Source: Pseudomonadota bacterium (GTDB taxonomy: Bacteria > Desulfobacterota > Syntrophobacteria > Syntrophobacterales > Syntrophobacteraceae). Taken from it: a stretch of DNA of 22,162 nt. The DNA lies in the NCBI GenBank assembly GCA_023416335.1, contig JAEZHY010000050.1, forward strand, positions 1 to 22,162. The letters run 5' to 3'. Below the pieces are notes generated by a model, which worked only from the letters and a program-made list of their open reading frames with translations, searched no databases and was not told where the DNA came from. Both the position numbers and the translations under genes were made by a program. Shown piece after piece: positions 5,986 through 14,453 of the stretch (its first letter is position 1; each line of letters opens with the position of its first letter).

Positions 5986-7971
5986 CTAAACGGCCATTTC
6001 CCGCTTTTCTTTTTCTTTTCGAAAATTCTCTTCGATTTCTTCGAGCCTGAGGACGTTTTCCTCCCATTGCTCGGTCAGAACCCGTATTTTTTCCTGAGTT
6101 TCCCTATACTGCGCCTGGATTTCGACGGCAAGCTTGCCTTGCTTGTAAGTTTCCGGATCGGCAAGCTTTTCCTTTATGACGTCAAGTTCGGTGTGCCATG
6201 ATTCCAGTTCCTGCTCGATCTTTTCGACGCGATCCTGCACGGGCTTTTTCAACCGAAAGAGTTCGTTGCGCATTTCGGCTTCAACTCTTTTTTGAAGCCG
6301 TGCCCTGGCACCCGCGCCGTCCTGCTCTGCTCGATTCCGCTGCTCCGTCTGCGGCTCACCTTCCAGCCGCGACTTCCATATGCGCTGGTAATCATCGTAA
6401 TTGCCGGGAAACAGGTGAATCTCTCCAGACTTCACAACGAGTATCTTATTGGCAACCGCATTAATGAAGCTTCGGTCGTGGCTGATGAAACAAACCGTTC
6501 CGGGAAAATCCCCCAAGGCCTTCTCGAGCACGACTCGCGATGAGATATCCAGGTGGTTCGTAGGTTCATCGAGAAGCAGAAAGTTCGGCCTCTGCAGGAG
6601 CAGCTTGCAGAGAACAAGCCTCGCTTTTTCGCCACCGCTCAGAACCGAGGTCTTTTTAAGAATATCGTCGCCCTGAAAGAGAAATGCCCCCAGGAGCCCG
6701 CGCAACTGCGTCTGGAGCATATCTCCCGAGATTGACAGCACCTCATCGAATATCGTGGCATCCGGGTTCAACTGTTCCCACTGGTGCTGAGCATAGTACG
6801 CCGTCGAAGTGTGATATCCCGTCGTGCGCTCTCCCGAACTGATCGGAACCACCCCGGCGAGGATCTTTAGAAGGGTGCTTTTGCCGGCGCCGTTTGGCCC
6901 CAGGAATGCAATTTTGTCGCCCCGTTCGATGACCAGATCGATCCCGCTGTAAACAGAATGGTCGCCGTAGGATTTTCCGACACCGTTTAGTTCGATGACC
7001 CGTTTACCGGATCTCGCAGGAGGAGGAAAAGTGAAGTGTATCTCGGACTCGGAAGCCGAAGGCGCTTCAATTTTCTCCATTCTCTCCAGCATCTTGATCC
7101 TGCTTTGAGCCTGCGCAGCCGTCTTCTTGTCGTACCGGTTCTTTTCAATGAACCGTTCGATTTGCTTTATCTTGTCCTGTTGATTATTGTAAGTTGCCTG
7201 GCGGATTTCCTGACGCTTCGCTTTTTCATCCAGGTAAAAATCGTAGTTTCCGGCATACTCCTGCAGTCCCGCCTGGTCTACTTCCAGTATCCGCTGCACA
7301 ATGCGATTGAGAAATGCACGATCGTGCGAAACGAGTATAAAGGCCGAGGAGCAGCTGAGAAGGTATTCTTCGAGCCAAAGCAGGGAATCGAGATCCAGAT
7401 GGTTGGTCGGCTCGTCGAGCAGGAGCAGGTCCGGTTCGGAGAGGAGCAGTCTGGCGAGTTCGAGGCGCATCACCCATCCACCGCTCAGTTCGGACACAAG
7501 GGTATTGAGTTGATCCGTTCTGAATCCAAGGCCTTCGAGGATCTTTCCGGCCCGGGCCTCGAAATCGTATCCGACGAGATGCTCCAGATGCTCCATCACC
7601 TTCGCATGCTTCGATGCGAGCGCAGTGAGCAAATCCGGGTCCGTCTCGGAGTCCAGTTCGCGCTGAATCGCTTCCAGTTCCGCCCTCAGTCCTTCCGCTT
7701 CATCATGGACGTCCATGGCACGGGACAGGACGGATTTGTCGAGCGCCGGTATCGATTCCTGAGGCAGGTAGCCGATCCGCATGTTTCTGGTCTTGCTGAT
7801 CGTACCGGAGTCTGGTTCAACCTCACCCTGAACGATATGAAAAAGAGTCGATTTCCCGGATCCGTTGGGTCCAATGAGCCCCAGCCTCTCTCCGGGAAGG
7901 ACACTGAAGGAAATATGTTTGAAAAGTTCCTTCTTGCCCAGATATTTCGAAACAGCACTGACTGTCAGCAA
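5986..7971 (-). CDS. ABC-F family ATP-binding protein (YheS/Uup-like)
   Basis: A 661-residue soluble protein with two ABC ATPase domains and no membrane segment. Domain 1: Walker A GPNGSGKST 34-42, signature ELSGG 161-165, Walker B and D-loop LLLLDEPTNHLD 182-193, His-switch SHDR 215-218. Domain 2: GPNGAGKST 358-366, LSGGE 444-448, LLLDEPTNHLD 465-475, SHDR 497-500. The charged inter-domain linker (about 245-305) and a C-terminal coiled coil (about 560-655) fit the ABC-F class that binds the ribosomal E site and modulates translation (YheS, Uup, EttA and antibiotic-resistance relatives). The start is TTG at 7971-7969, supported by GTTCAGGAGA ending 6 bases upstream and by the normal family N-terminus right after it; no in-frame ATG is near. 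Both ATPase sites look intact. A resistance role cannot be told from a housekeeping role. Confidence 0.93.
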   Translation of the reverse strand: MLTVSAVSKYLGKKELFKHISFSVLPGERLGLIGPNGSGKSTLFHIVQGEVEPDSGTISKTRNMRIGYLPQESIPALDKSVLSRAMDVHDEAEGLRAELEAIQRELDSETDPDLLTALASKHAKVMEHLEHLVGYDFEARAGKILEGLGFRTDQLNTLVSELSGGWVMRLELARLLLSEPDLLLLDEPTNHLDLDSLLWLEEYLLSCSSAFILVSHDRAFLNRIVQRILEVDQAGLQEYAGNYDFYLDEKAKRQEIRQATYNNQQDKIKQIERFIEKNRYDKKTAAQAQSRIKMLERMEKIEAPSASESEIHFTFPPPARSGKRVIELNGVGKSYGDHSVYSGIDLVIERGDKIAFLGPNGAGKSTLLKILAGVVPISSGERTTGYHTSTAYYAQHQWEQLNPDATIFDEVLSISGDMLQTQLRGLLGAFLFQGDDILKKTSVLSGGEKARLVLCKLLLQRPNFLLLDEPTNHLDISSRVVLEKALGDFPGTVCFISHDRSFINAVANKILVVKSGEIHLFPGNYDDYQRIWKSRLEGEPQTEQRNRAEQDGAGARARLQKRVEAEMRNELFRLKKPVQDRVEKIEQELESWHTELDVIKEKLADPETYKQGKLAVEIQAQYRETQEKIRVLTEQWEENVLRLEEIEENFRKEKEKREMAV

Positions 7972-7977
7972 AAATGT

Positions 7978-7987
7978 TCTCCTGAAC
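7978..7987 (-). promoter_or_regulatory. Ribosome binding site fixing the TTG start of the ABC-F gene
   Basis: On the minus strand GTTCAGGAGA lies 6 bases before the TTG at 7971. The AGGAG core supports TTG initiation. The same ten bases occur on the plus strand at 8108-8117. Confidence 0.65.
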
Positions 7988-8068
7988 GGAAGTTTTATGA
8001 ACCTATTTTAACGTCGGTTCTCGAAAATTTCATTTCTCCCGTCGTTTTATAAATGTAGCCGCCACACA

Positions 8069-8098
8069 TTCATACAGGAACCGTGGGTTGTTTAAAAT
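8069..8098 (+). promoter_or_regulatory. Candidate sigma-70 promoter of the HAD-efflux unit
   Basis: TTCATA (8069-8074) and TAAAAT (8093-8098) are separated by 18 bases, giving four of six and five of six matches to the consensus hexamers. Transcription would begin near 8105 and give a leader of roughly 65 bases that includes the 17-codon ORF. Assigned by eye. Confidence 0.35.
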
Positions 8099-8107
8099 GA
8101 AAAGAAT

Positions 8108-8117
8108 GTTCAGGAGA
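8108..8117 (+). promoter_or_regulatory. Ribosome binding site of the short leader ORF
   Basis: GTTCAGGAGA is followed after 8 bases (CTCGAAAA) by ATG 8126. It is identical to the site used by the divergent ABC-F gene, which suggests it is a working ribosome site rather than chance. Confidence 0.45.
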
Positions 8118-8125
8118 CTCGAAAA

Positions 8126-8179
8126 ATGGTAAACAGGCAATCAAATTTCCCGCAAAGAGGAGTTGTAAATTGGCCATGA
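8126..8179 (+). CDS. Putative 17-residue leader peptide coupled to the HAD gene
   Basis: A short ORF with its own ribosome site encodes MVNRQSNFPQRGVVNWP and stops with TGA at 8177-8179. That stop overlaps the ATG at 8176 of the HAD frame in the classic ATGA arrangement. It contains the AGAGGAG site for the TTG start of the HAD gene inside its own coding sequence. An 11-codon ORF (MKRMFRRLEKW, 8097-8132) overlaps its beginning. It could be a translated leader that couples or tunes HAD translation; it could also be chance, since it is short and has no recognised family or attenuator hairpin. Confidence 0.3.
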   Translation: MVNRQSNFPQRGVVNWP

Positions 8180-8895
8180 CAGCCGGTCGCCTATCCGCTT
8201 CGACCATAAGGGCAGTAATATTCGACTGTGACGGAATCCTCGTGGATACCGAGCCTCTGCACTACCGCGCCTTTCAGAAGGTACTTGTTCCGCTGGGGTT
8301 GGGCCACGATTACGAACACTACATGGACAAATTCATAGGGTTTGACGACCGGGATGCTTTCCTGCATGCATTCCATGAAGCGGGGAGGCAACTCGATTCG
8401 CTCACCCTGGAGAGTCTCGTCGAAGCCAAGGGGCATGCTCTCCAAACCCTTATAGAGCAGGGTGTTCCAACTTTCCCAGGTGTGGTCGATCTCGTTCGGG
8501 AACTTCACGGAGAAGGCATCCCTCTCGCCGTTGCGTCCGGTGCGTTGCGGCATGAGGTTATCCTGTTCGTCAAGTCCCTCGGGCTGAACGGGGCATTCCG
8601 CGTCATCGTTGCTGCAGATGACGTCAAGAAGAGCAAGCCGGACCCGGAAACTTATCTGAAGGCACTCGACAGGCTCAAAGAAGCTCAAGGCTGGGCGGCA
8701 GACGATGCCCGGCAATGCATCGCAATAGAAGATACCCCCGCCGGCATTCGCTCGGCAAAAGCCGCTGGTCTGTTCGTTATTGGAGTCACCAATTCTTTTT
8801 CGCGCGAACAGCTCTTCGAAGCAGATTGCGTCGTCGAATCCCTCGCCGCCGTCAATTCTGCGGAGATGGCCGGATTGTTGGAAAAGAAGGAATAA
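8170..8895 (+). CDS. HAD-superfamily phosphatase/phosphomutase (beta-phosphoglucomutase-like)
   Basis: A 241-residue soluble HAD hydrolase of subfamily IA. Motif I is DCDGILVDTE with nucleophile Asp19 and acid/base Asp21; motif II is Ser123 in VASG; the motif-III lysine is Lys156 in KKSKPDPETY; motif IV is IEDTPAG with Glu187-Asp188. A four-helix cap sits between about residues 28 and 100. This pattern fits the beta-phosphoglucomutase/phosphoglycolate phosphatase group; the true substrate is not readable. TTG 8170 is chosen because AGAGGAG ends 7 bases before it; ATG 8176, which would shorten the protein by two residues, lies 13 bases away but overlaps the stop of a short upstream ORF. It is the first gene of a tight unit: the TolC-like gene starts 6 bases after its stop. 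Why a phosphatase precedes an efflux pump is unclear. Confidence 0.88.
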   Translation: MAMTAGRLSASTIRAVIFDCDGILVDTEPLHYRAFQKVLVPLGLGHDYEHYMDKFIGFDDRDAFLHAFHEAGRQLDSLTLESLVEAKGHALQTLIEQGVPTFPGVVDLVRELHGEGIPLAVASGALRHEVILFVKSLGLNGAFRVIVAADDVKKSKPDPETYLKALDRLKEAQGWAADDARQCIAIEDTPAGIRSAKAAGLFVIGVTNSFSREQLFEADCVVESLAAVNSAEMAGLLEKKE

Positions 8896-8901
8896 GAGCC
8901 A

Positions 8902-10236
8902 ATGAAAGCACTCTGCCTGCTTACCGTCTCCTGTCTCGCCATGGCTGCCCTCCCTTTTGCAGTATGGGCCCAGGGCAGTCGGAATTCTCTTCAGGAGCCT
9001 CTCACCATCGGCACAGCCGTGGAATACGCCCTGACGCACAACCGTGCTTATAAGGCAGCTACATCGGACGTTGATGCTGCCGGCCAGAAGGTAAACCAGG
9101 CTCGCGCAGATTTTCTTCCCAAGCTCGACGGATCCTATGCCTTCTCGCAATTGTCCGAGCAGCCTATAGCCTCACTCGGAGGAGGCCAGTGGTTCCCTTT
9201 CGGCATCAAGCGGAGCAACAGGTGGGAAGTCGACATGGTGCAGCCTCTTTTCACCGGCTTCGGACTGGAATCGCAGTACAAGGCGAGCAAAGTGGGGCAC
9301 CAGATATCCCAATACCAGCGAGATGAAGCCCGGCTCAACCTCGTTCGCGACGTTCAGACATCCTACTTCCAGACCCTTCTGGGCGCCAGGCTGCTCGAAG
9401 TCGCGCAGAACAACGTCTCGAGCCTTCAGGTTCAGAAGGAAAATGCGCAAGCCAATTACAAGCACGGCGTTGCCGCAGTGAATGACGTCATGAAAGCGGA
9501 TGTTGCTCTTTCTGAAGCAGTCCAGCGCGAGAGAAGCACGAGAAAACAGCTCACGGTTCTGCGGTCTTCCCTGAACCAGCTACTGGATATCGACCTGCAG
9601 GCTGCGGTAAAACTCGAAGATATTGAGGAAAAAATATATAATATTCCGGATCTTCACGATCTTTACGGCACGGCCGAGGGTAATCGTCCCGAGTATCTCG
9701 CCGCCATCGCCGCCGTCAAACAGGCAGACTATGGAAAGACGGCGGCCCGCAGTCGTTATTATCCCAAGCTGTCCGCGTTTGCCCAGTATTACAGGGAAGG
9801 TGAGGATTTCACAGCGGATAAAAACCCCTACACCAACAGCGAGAATGCGGCCGTTGGTGTCCGGATGGATTGGAATCTCTTTGAGGGCGGGAAGACCAGA
9901 GCAACGGAACTTGAATGGCAATACCGCATAAGGGGTCTTGAAGAAAGGCGCGACGACCTTCGGCAGAAAATCCGCCTCCAGGTCGAAAATGCCCTCGAGC
10001 AGCTTAAAGTCGCGAAGGCCAATATAGAGACAACCCGGGTGGCTCTCAGCCAGGCGGAAGAAAACGAGCGAATCACCACTGTCCAGTACAAGGAACAGAT
10101 GGTCATTTTTCTAGAAGTATTGAACGCCCAGGTTTTTCTAGCTCAGGCCCGGGCCGATTTCTTCCAGTCCGTCTACGGATACGAGATAGCCAAAGCCGAA
10201 CTGGAACGGGCAATCGGGATGCAGATTAACCAATAA
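8902..10236 (+). CDS. TolC-family outer-membrane efflux protein
   Basis: A 444-residue exported protein with a signal peptide (core at about 5-20, likely cleavage after AVWA). The mature part has two repeated OEP halves (about 35-225 and 255-440) rich in long coiled-coil helices, for example YFQTLLGARLLEVAQNNVSS and IRLQVENALEQLKVAKANIE, with beta-strand segments such as SYAFSQL and VRMDWNLFEGG. This is the architecture of TolC/OprM-type trimers that form the outer-membrane exit duct. The length is close to the family norm. It sits between the HAD gene (6-base gap) and emrA (23-base gap), so it is very likely the dedicated outer-membrane partner of the EmrA-EmrB pump encoded downstream. It is clearly distinct in sequence from the second TolC-like protein at 17466-18857. 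Confidence 0.92.
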   Translation: MKALCLLTVSCLAMAALPFAVWAQGSRNSLQEPLTIGTAVEYALTHNRAYKAATSDVDAAGQKVNQARADFLPKLDGSYAFSQLSEQPIASLGGGQWFPFGIKRSNRWEVDMVQPLFTGFGLESQYKASKVGHQISQYQRDEARLNLVRDVQTSYFQTLLGARLLEVAQNNVSSLQVQKENAQANYKHGVAAVNDVMKADVALSEAVQRERSTRKQLTVLRSSLNQLLDIDLQAAVKLEDIEEKIYNIPDLHDLYGTAEGNRPEYLAAIAAVKQADYGKTAARSRYYPKLSAFAQYYREGEDFTADKNPYTNSENAAVGVRMDWNLFEGGKTRATELEWQYRIRGLEERRDDLRQKIRLQVENALEQLKVAKANIETTRVALSQAEENERITTVQYKEQMVIFLEVLNAQVFLAQARADFFQSVYGYEIAKAELERAIGMQINQ

Positions 10237-10259
10237 CAAATCTATTGAAGACTACTCTC

Positions 10260-11540
10260 ATGGCAAATCAAGAAGAAGCAACTCCGGAGCATATAGAGGC
10301 CGCGAAAAAAACCCGGCGCATCAGGATAGCGGTACTCATCGTGCTCGTTTTGGCGCTTGCAGCATTTCTCTACTGGTGGTTTTTCTTACGCAACCGCGTC
10401 TCTACCGATAACGCTTATGCGCGCGCCGACAGTGCGCAGATTAGCAGCCGCGTTGCCGGGACAATCGTGAAGGTCCTCGTCGATAACGACTATTTTGTTC
10501 AAACGGGGCAGGAGCTGCTTCTGCTTGATCCGGCCGATTACATGGTTGCACTCCATCGCGCAAAGGCCGCAATGGAGCAGGACGAGGCCGATCTTCGCGC
10601 AGCCGAAATCCAGCTTCCTCCCGTAAACGTGCAGACCTCATCACAGGTTGAAGCCTTCGAAGCTGCCCTGAAGGCCGCGCAGGACGCGGAGCAACAGGCC
10701 CGCCACAACCTCGACCAACTCAAGAGCAACCGGGTGGCCTCGGCTGCCGATTTCAGCCAGGCTGAGCGAGACTTCAGGCGTTTCGAAGGTCTGTTCAAAT
10801 CCGGCGCAGGAACCGAGCGTGCACTTGAGCAGGCAAAAACGACTTTCGACAGGACAAAGGCGCAGCTCAACGCCGTCGATGCCCAGATCGCCGCTACTCA
10901 GGCGTCCCTCTCAGCCGCCTCGCAACAGGTCAGCCGGGCACGCGCGCAACTTCAGTCGGTCAGGAGCGAGCGCTCCAATGTGGACGTTCAGCAGCAGAAA
11001 GTTGAATCGCTCAGGGCCAAACTCAACAAATCGAAAGCGGATCTCGAAGCAGCAAATCTTAACTTGTCCTACTGCCGCATAGTCGCTCCGCTTGACGGCT
11101 TTATTGCGCAGAGAAGCATCCAGGTCGGCGACAGGATTCAACCCGGCCAGGCACTTATGGCCGTAGTTCCCCTTCAGAAGATATATGTCGAGGCAAATTT
11201 CAAGGAAACGCAGCTCACCGACGTCCGTATAGGACAACCGGCATCGATAGCCGCGGACATTTATCCGGGTTACGAATACAAGGGGAAAATCACCGGTATC
11301 AGGGCGGGAACTGGAGCGGCTTTTTCCCTGATCCCACCGGAGAATGCCACGGGCAACTGGATCAAGGTTGTGCAGCGCATCCCGGTCAGAATTGAACTCG
11401 ATCAACAGCCGCCTCCCGACCATCCTCTAAGGGTGGGAGCGTCGCTGGACGTGACAATAGATACTTCGAACCGGAACGGTCCTCAACTGCACTCTGCCGG
11501 ACCGGCTTCTTCCCCGCCGGTGCCTGCCCAAAAGCCATGA
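10260..11540 (+). CDS. emrA: EmrA-like periplasmic adaptor (membrane fusion protein)
   Basis: A 426-residue adaptor. One membrane helix at about 22-43 follows a short charged cytoplasmic tail, then the EmrA hallmark RVSTDNAYARADSAQISSRVAG, the first half of a lipoyl domain (about 60-95), a long Ala/Gln/Lys-rich coiled coil (about 100-265), the second lipoyl half starting CRIVAPLDGFIAQRSIQVGD (about 272-300), and a beta-barrel domain to about 405. In the EmrAB-TolC type of pump this protein links the inner-membrane permease to the outer-membrane duct. ATG 10260 was preferred to an in-frame TTG at 10245, which adds only five residues and has no ribosome site; the site before 10260 (GAAGA) is itself weak. 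The gene overlaps emrB by four bases (ATGA), which points to coupled translation. Confidence 0.92.
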   Translation: MANQEEATPEHIEAAKKTRRIRIAVLIVLVLALAAFLYWWFFLRNRVSTDNAYARADSAQISSRVAGTIVKVLVDNDYFVQTGQELLLLDPADYMVALHRAKAAMEQDEADLRAAEIQLPPVNVQTSSQVEAFEAALKAAQDAEQQARHNLDQLKSNRVASAADFSQAERDFRRFEGLFKSGAGTERALEQAKTTFDRTKAQLNAVDAQIAATQASLSAASQQVSRARAQLQSVRSERSNVDVQQQKVESLRAKLNKSKADLEAANLNLSYCRIVAPLDGFIAQRSIQVGDRIQPGQALMAVVPLQKIYVEANFKETQLTDVRIGQPASIAADIYPGYEYKGKITGIRAGTGAAFSLIPPENATGNWIKVVQRIPVRIELDQQPPPDHPLRVGASLDVTIDTSNRNGPQLHSAGPASSPPVPAQKP

Positions 11541-13099
11541 CACCGGAACCGGAAGACAAACCAAAAGCAAATAAATGGATCGTAGCGCTCACGGTCATGC
11601 TCCCGACCTTCATCGAGGTCATGGACACGAGCGTCGTCAACGTCTCGCTTCCGCATATACAGGGAAGTATGAATGCGGGCGTGGATGAGGTCACCTGGGT
11701 CCTCACTTCGTATCTCGTTTCCAACGCCATCATCATTCCAATAACAGGGTGGCTGGCGAGTGTTTTCGGAAGAAAGAACTACCTCATTTTCTCCCTGCTT
11801 CTGTTCACCGGCAGTTCCATTCTCTGCGGTGCCGCCCCTTCCCTGGAAATCCTGATCCTCGCGAGGATTCTTCAGGGCCTTGGAGGCGGCGGGCTACAAC
11901 CCCTTTCTCAGGCAATTTTGCTCGAAACCTTCCCGCGCAAGGAACACGGTATGGCCATGGCCATATTCGGGATGGGAGTCGTTATGGCTCCCATCATCGG
12001 TCCTGTCGTGGGCGGCTGGATAACCGACAACTGGTCCTGGCGCTGGGTCTTTTACATCAATCTCCCGCTCGGCATACTCGCCGTCTTCATGTCGATCTTT
12101 TTTATACAGGATCCGGCCTACATCAAAAGAACCCAGTTCAAGATCGACAAGTGGGGACTTTTCTTCCTGACCGTCGGCCTCGGCTCGCTGCAAATCGTTC
12201 TAGACAAAGGTGAGCGGGAGGACTGGTTCCAGTCTGATTTCATCATTATACTGAGCATTCTGGCAGTAACCGCGCTGACGCTTTTCGTTGTGGTGGAGCT
12301 TTTGTCCGAGCACCCGGTTGTTGACCTCAGGGTTTTTAAAGACCAGAGCTTTTCGGCAGGGACAGTCATTATGTTTCTCGGCTTTTTCTGCCTCTTCGGC
12401 AGTATCGTTCTGCTGCCGCTCTACCTCCAGCAGCTCATGGGATACACTGCGCTGTGGGCCGGGCTGGTTCTCGGGCCGGGAGGATTTGCCAGTTTCTTTA
12501 TAATGCCTGTTGCGGGCATTCTGATGCGGAAGGGAGCAAAACCGCGATATCTTCTCATTATCGGCCTGGCTGTGACGGCCTACTCCCAATGGCTCATGGC
12601 GCAATTCAACCTGCAGGCCGACTTCGCTTCCATTGCATGGCCGCGCTTTGTACAGGGTTTCGGTCTGGGCCTGTTCTTCGTCCCGCTGTCCGCAGCTACT
12701 TATGTCAACATCCCAAGAGAACAGACCGGCAACGCATCGGGAATTTTCAACCTGGTGCGGAACCTGGGCGGAAGCTTCGGTGTAGCGTTCAGCACGACTC
12801 TTCTGTCTCAGCGGGCACAGGTCCATCAGACGTTTCTTTCTGAGAGGATTACGCCGTTCAATCCGGCCTTTCAGGAAAACTATTACCGCGTCATGAACTT
12901 CCTCCAGCAAAAGCACGGAGGAGAACAGTCAACCGGTGCGCTCGTCTACTGGTACCAGGAGGTAATGCGCCAGGCGAGCATGCTCTCATTCAACGACACA
13001 TTTTTCCTTCTGTGCATCGCGACCGCGATTTTGATCCCGGTCACTTTTCTCCTGAGGCGCGGCCGCACCGGCGTGCCTCCCGGTGGAGGAATGCACTGA
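11537..13099 (+). CDS. emrB: EmrB-like DHA2-family drug efflux permease (MFS)
   Basis: A 520-residue inner-membrane protein with about 14 hydrophobic helices. Visible MFS features: Asp30 in VMDTSVVNVSLP of helix 1, motif A GWLASVFGRK at 71-80, motif B with Arg110 in LARILQGLGGG, and motif C GMGVVMAPIIGPVVGG at 145-160, the antiporter motif of drug/H+ exchangers. Fourteen helices with the linked EmrA gene define the DHA2/EmrB branch, which exports hydrophobic compounds by proton antiport through a TolC-type duct. The ATG overlaps the emrA stop by four bases, and the M24 peptidase gene starts 20 bases after the stop. The substrate cannot be read from sequence. No local regulator of the MarR or TetR type is present; the nearest regulator is the LysR gene beyond the divergent ABC-F gene. 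Confidence 0.93.
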   Translation: MTPEPEDKPKANKWIVALTVMLPTFIEVMDTSVVNVSLPHIQGSMNAGVDEVTWVLTSYLVSNAIIIPITGWLASVFGRKNYLIFSLLLFTGSSILCGAAPSLEILILARILQGLGGGGLQPLSQAILLETFPRKEHGMAMAIFGMGVVMAPIIGPVVGGWITDNWSWRWVFYINLPLGILAVFMSIFFIQDPAYIKRTQFKIDKWGLFFLTVGLGSLQIVLDKGEREDWFQSDFIIILSILAVTALTLFVVVELLSEHPVVDLRVFKDQSFSAGTVIMFLGFFCLFGSIVLLPLYLQQLMGYTALWAGLVLGPGGFASFFIMPVAGILMRKGAKPRYLLIIGLAVTAYSQWLMAQFNLQADFASIAWPRFVQGFGLGLFFVPLSAATYVNIPREQTGNASGIFNLVRNLGGSFGVAFSTTLLSQRAQVHQTFLSERITPFNPAFQENYYRVMNFLQQKHGGEQSTGALVYWYQEVMRQASMLSFNDTFFLLCIATAILIPVTFLLRRGRTGVPPGGGMH

Positions 13100-13108
13100 C
13101 GTCAATTC

Positions 13109-13112
13109 GGAG
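13109..13112 (+). promoter_or_regulatory. Ribosome binding site deciding the TTG start of the M24 gene
   Basis: GGAG lies 7 bases before TTG 13120. The longer open frame begins at ATG 13012 inside emrB and would add 36 residues with no M24 resemblance, so this site supports the internal TTG. Confidence 0.6.
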
Positions 13113-13119
13113 AAATCAA

Positions 13120-14307
13120 TTGCAGACAGTACCCGCAAGTGAAATAGCAAATCGCATCGTTACTCTGCAGGCTCTCCTCCAGAAGAGTAATATCGATGCG
13201 GCAGTAATCCGCCAGAATGCCGACCTCTTCTACTTTACAGGGACAGTCCAGGACTCCCATCTCATCGTGCCGGCAACCGGGCAACCGGTTCTCATGGTGC
13301 GGCGAAGCATCATGCGCGCAGAGGCCGAATCTCCAATACGCCCGGTCATTCCCATGGGTAGACTCGGTGAGTTGCATGACGCCCTTTTGTCGGCGTGTCC
13401 GGATGCGAAAGTCCTGGGATTCGAACTGGACGTGCTGCCTGCGAATATGTTCTTCACCTACGACGAGAAGATCTTCCCAAAGCAGCAGATTGTCGACGTG
13501 AGCCCCCTGATACGCCAAATCCGCATGATCAAATCCCCCTGGGAAATCGATGTCATGCGCAGAAGCGCAGAGATATCCCGGATTGTGGCCGAATCAGTAC
13601 CGGGACTTCTGAAGCCCGGTAAAACGGAACTAGAACTTACTGCCGAACTCGAATGCATTGCGAGAAAGGCCGGAAACACCGGTATGCTCCGGATCAGGTC
13701 CTTCAATCTCGAAATGGGTTTCGGCCATATACTCTCCGGCCCGAATGCAGCAGTTACCTCCTATACGGATTCCCCCACCGGAGGACCCGGACTCTCGACG
13801 GCCTTCGGACAGGGTGCCGGAGAAAGGAAAATCCAGCCGGGGGAAATCGTGAGCGTTGACATCATGACCTGCACCGGCGGTTATATGAACGACCAGACCC
13901 GCAATTACTGCATAGGCCCCCCGCCGGTCAGGCTCGGCAAAGCCTATGATTTCGTAAAGTCCGTCCATGTCCGCTTCCGGGATATGGCCCGTCCCGGAGC
14001 CGTCACTGGACAGTTGTATCAGCAGACCCTCAAATGGGCCGAAGAGGCCGGCTGGGCAAAATGGTTCATGGGGCATGCCGAACCGAAAATTACCTTTGTC
14101 GGCCACGGCCTCGGTATTGAAGTTGACGAATTTCCCTTCATCGCCCAGGGTCACAAGATGCCTCTTCAGGAAGGGATGGTTTTTGCCTTCGAACCGAAGG
14201 TCATTATTCCCGACGAAGGCATTGCCGGCCTCGAAAATTCGTATCTTGTCACTTCCGACGGCATCGAATCGCTGAATTCAGCAACCGAAGAACTCGTAAT
14301 AGTGTAG
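13120..14307 (+). CDS. M24-family metallopeptidase (Xaa-Pro aminopeptidase-like)
   Basis: A 395-residue soluble peptidase with the two-part layout of Xaa-Pro dipeptidases and aminopeptidases: an N-terminal creatinase-like domain (about 10-135) and a pita-bread catalytic domain (about 145-395). All five expected dimetal ligands are present: Asp247 (SVDIMT), Asp258 (NDQTR), His329 (VGHGLG), Glu358 (FAFEPK) and Glu372 (LENSY). The chosen start is TTG 13120 with GGAG 7 bases before it; the open frame running back into emrB is not used. It lies 20 bases after emrB, so it is probably the last gene of the HAD-tolC-emrA-emrB unit. A role in handling Pro-containing peptides, perhaps linked to what the pump moves, is only a guess. 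The exact substrate within M24 cannot be told. Confidence 0.9.
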   Translation: MQTVPASEIANRIVTLQALLQKSNIDAAVIRQNADLFYFTGTVQDSHLIVPATGQPVLMVRRSIMRAEAESPIRPVIPMGRLGELHDALLSACPDAKVLGFELDVLPANMFFTYDEKIFPKQQIVDVSPLIRQIRMIKSPWEIDVMRRSAEISRIVAESVPGLLKPGKTELELTAELECIARKAGNTGMLRIRSFNLEMGFGHILSGPNAAVTSYTDSPTGGPGLSTAFGQGAGERKIQPGEIVSVDIMTCTGGYMNDQTRNYCIGPPPVRLGKAYDFVKSVHVRFRDMARPGAVTGQLYQQTLKWAEEAGWAKWFMGHAEPKITFVGHGLGIEVDEFPFIAQGHKMPLQEGMVFAFEPKVIIPDEGIAGLENSYLVTSDGIESLNSATEELVIV

Positions 14308-14453
14308 AATGCTCCTCCGCACCTTCCGTAATGGTCGCAGTTCGACATACGGGACGGGCAATACAGGCGGCATCAGAATACTGGAAAAGCGAGCATCCCT
14401 TGCAGTGCCGGCGATCGCTTTCCCGGCGCCGTTGAAATGATTGGAGGATTCTA

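Noticed and set aside
7036..8052. A 338-codon plus-strand open frame opposite the ABC-F gene
   Set aside because: The minus-strand frame has all ABC motifs; the plus-strand product is only its shadow.
8191..9150. A 319-codon minus-strand open frame opposite the HAD and TolC genes
   Set aside because: It is antisense to two clearly recognisable genes, and its translation has no domain pattern; it follows from codon bias of the real genes.
13012..13119. N-terminal extension of the M24 peptidase from ATG 13012
   Set aside because: It lies inside emrB in another frame, and the added residues do not resemble the family; TTG 13120 has a proper ribosome site.
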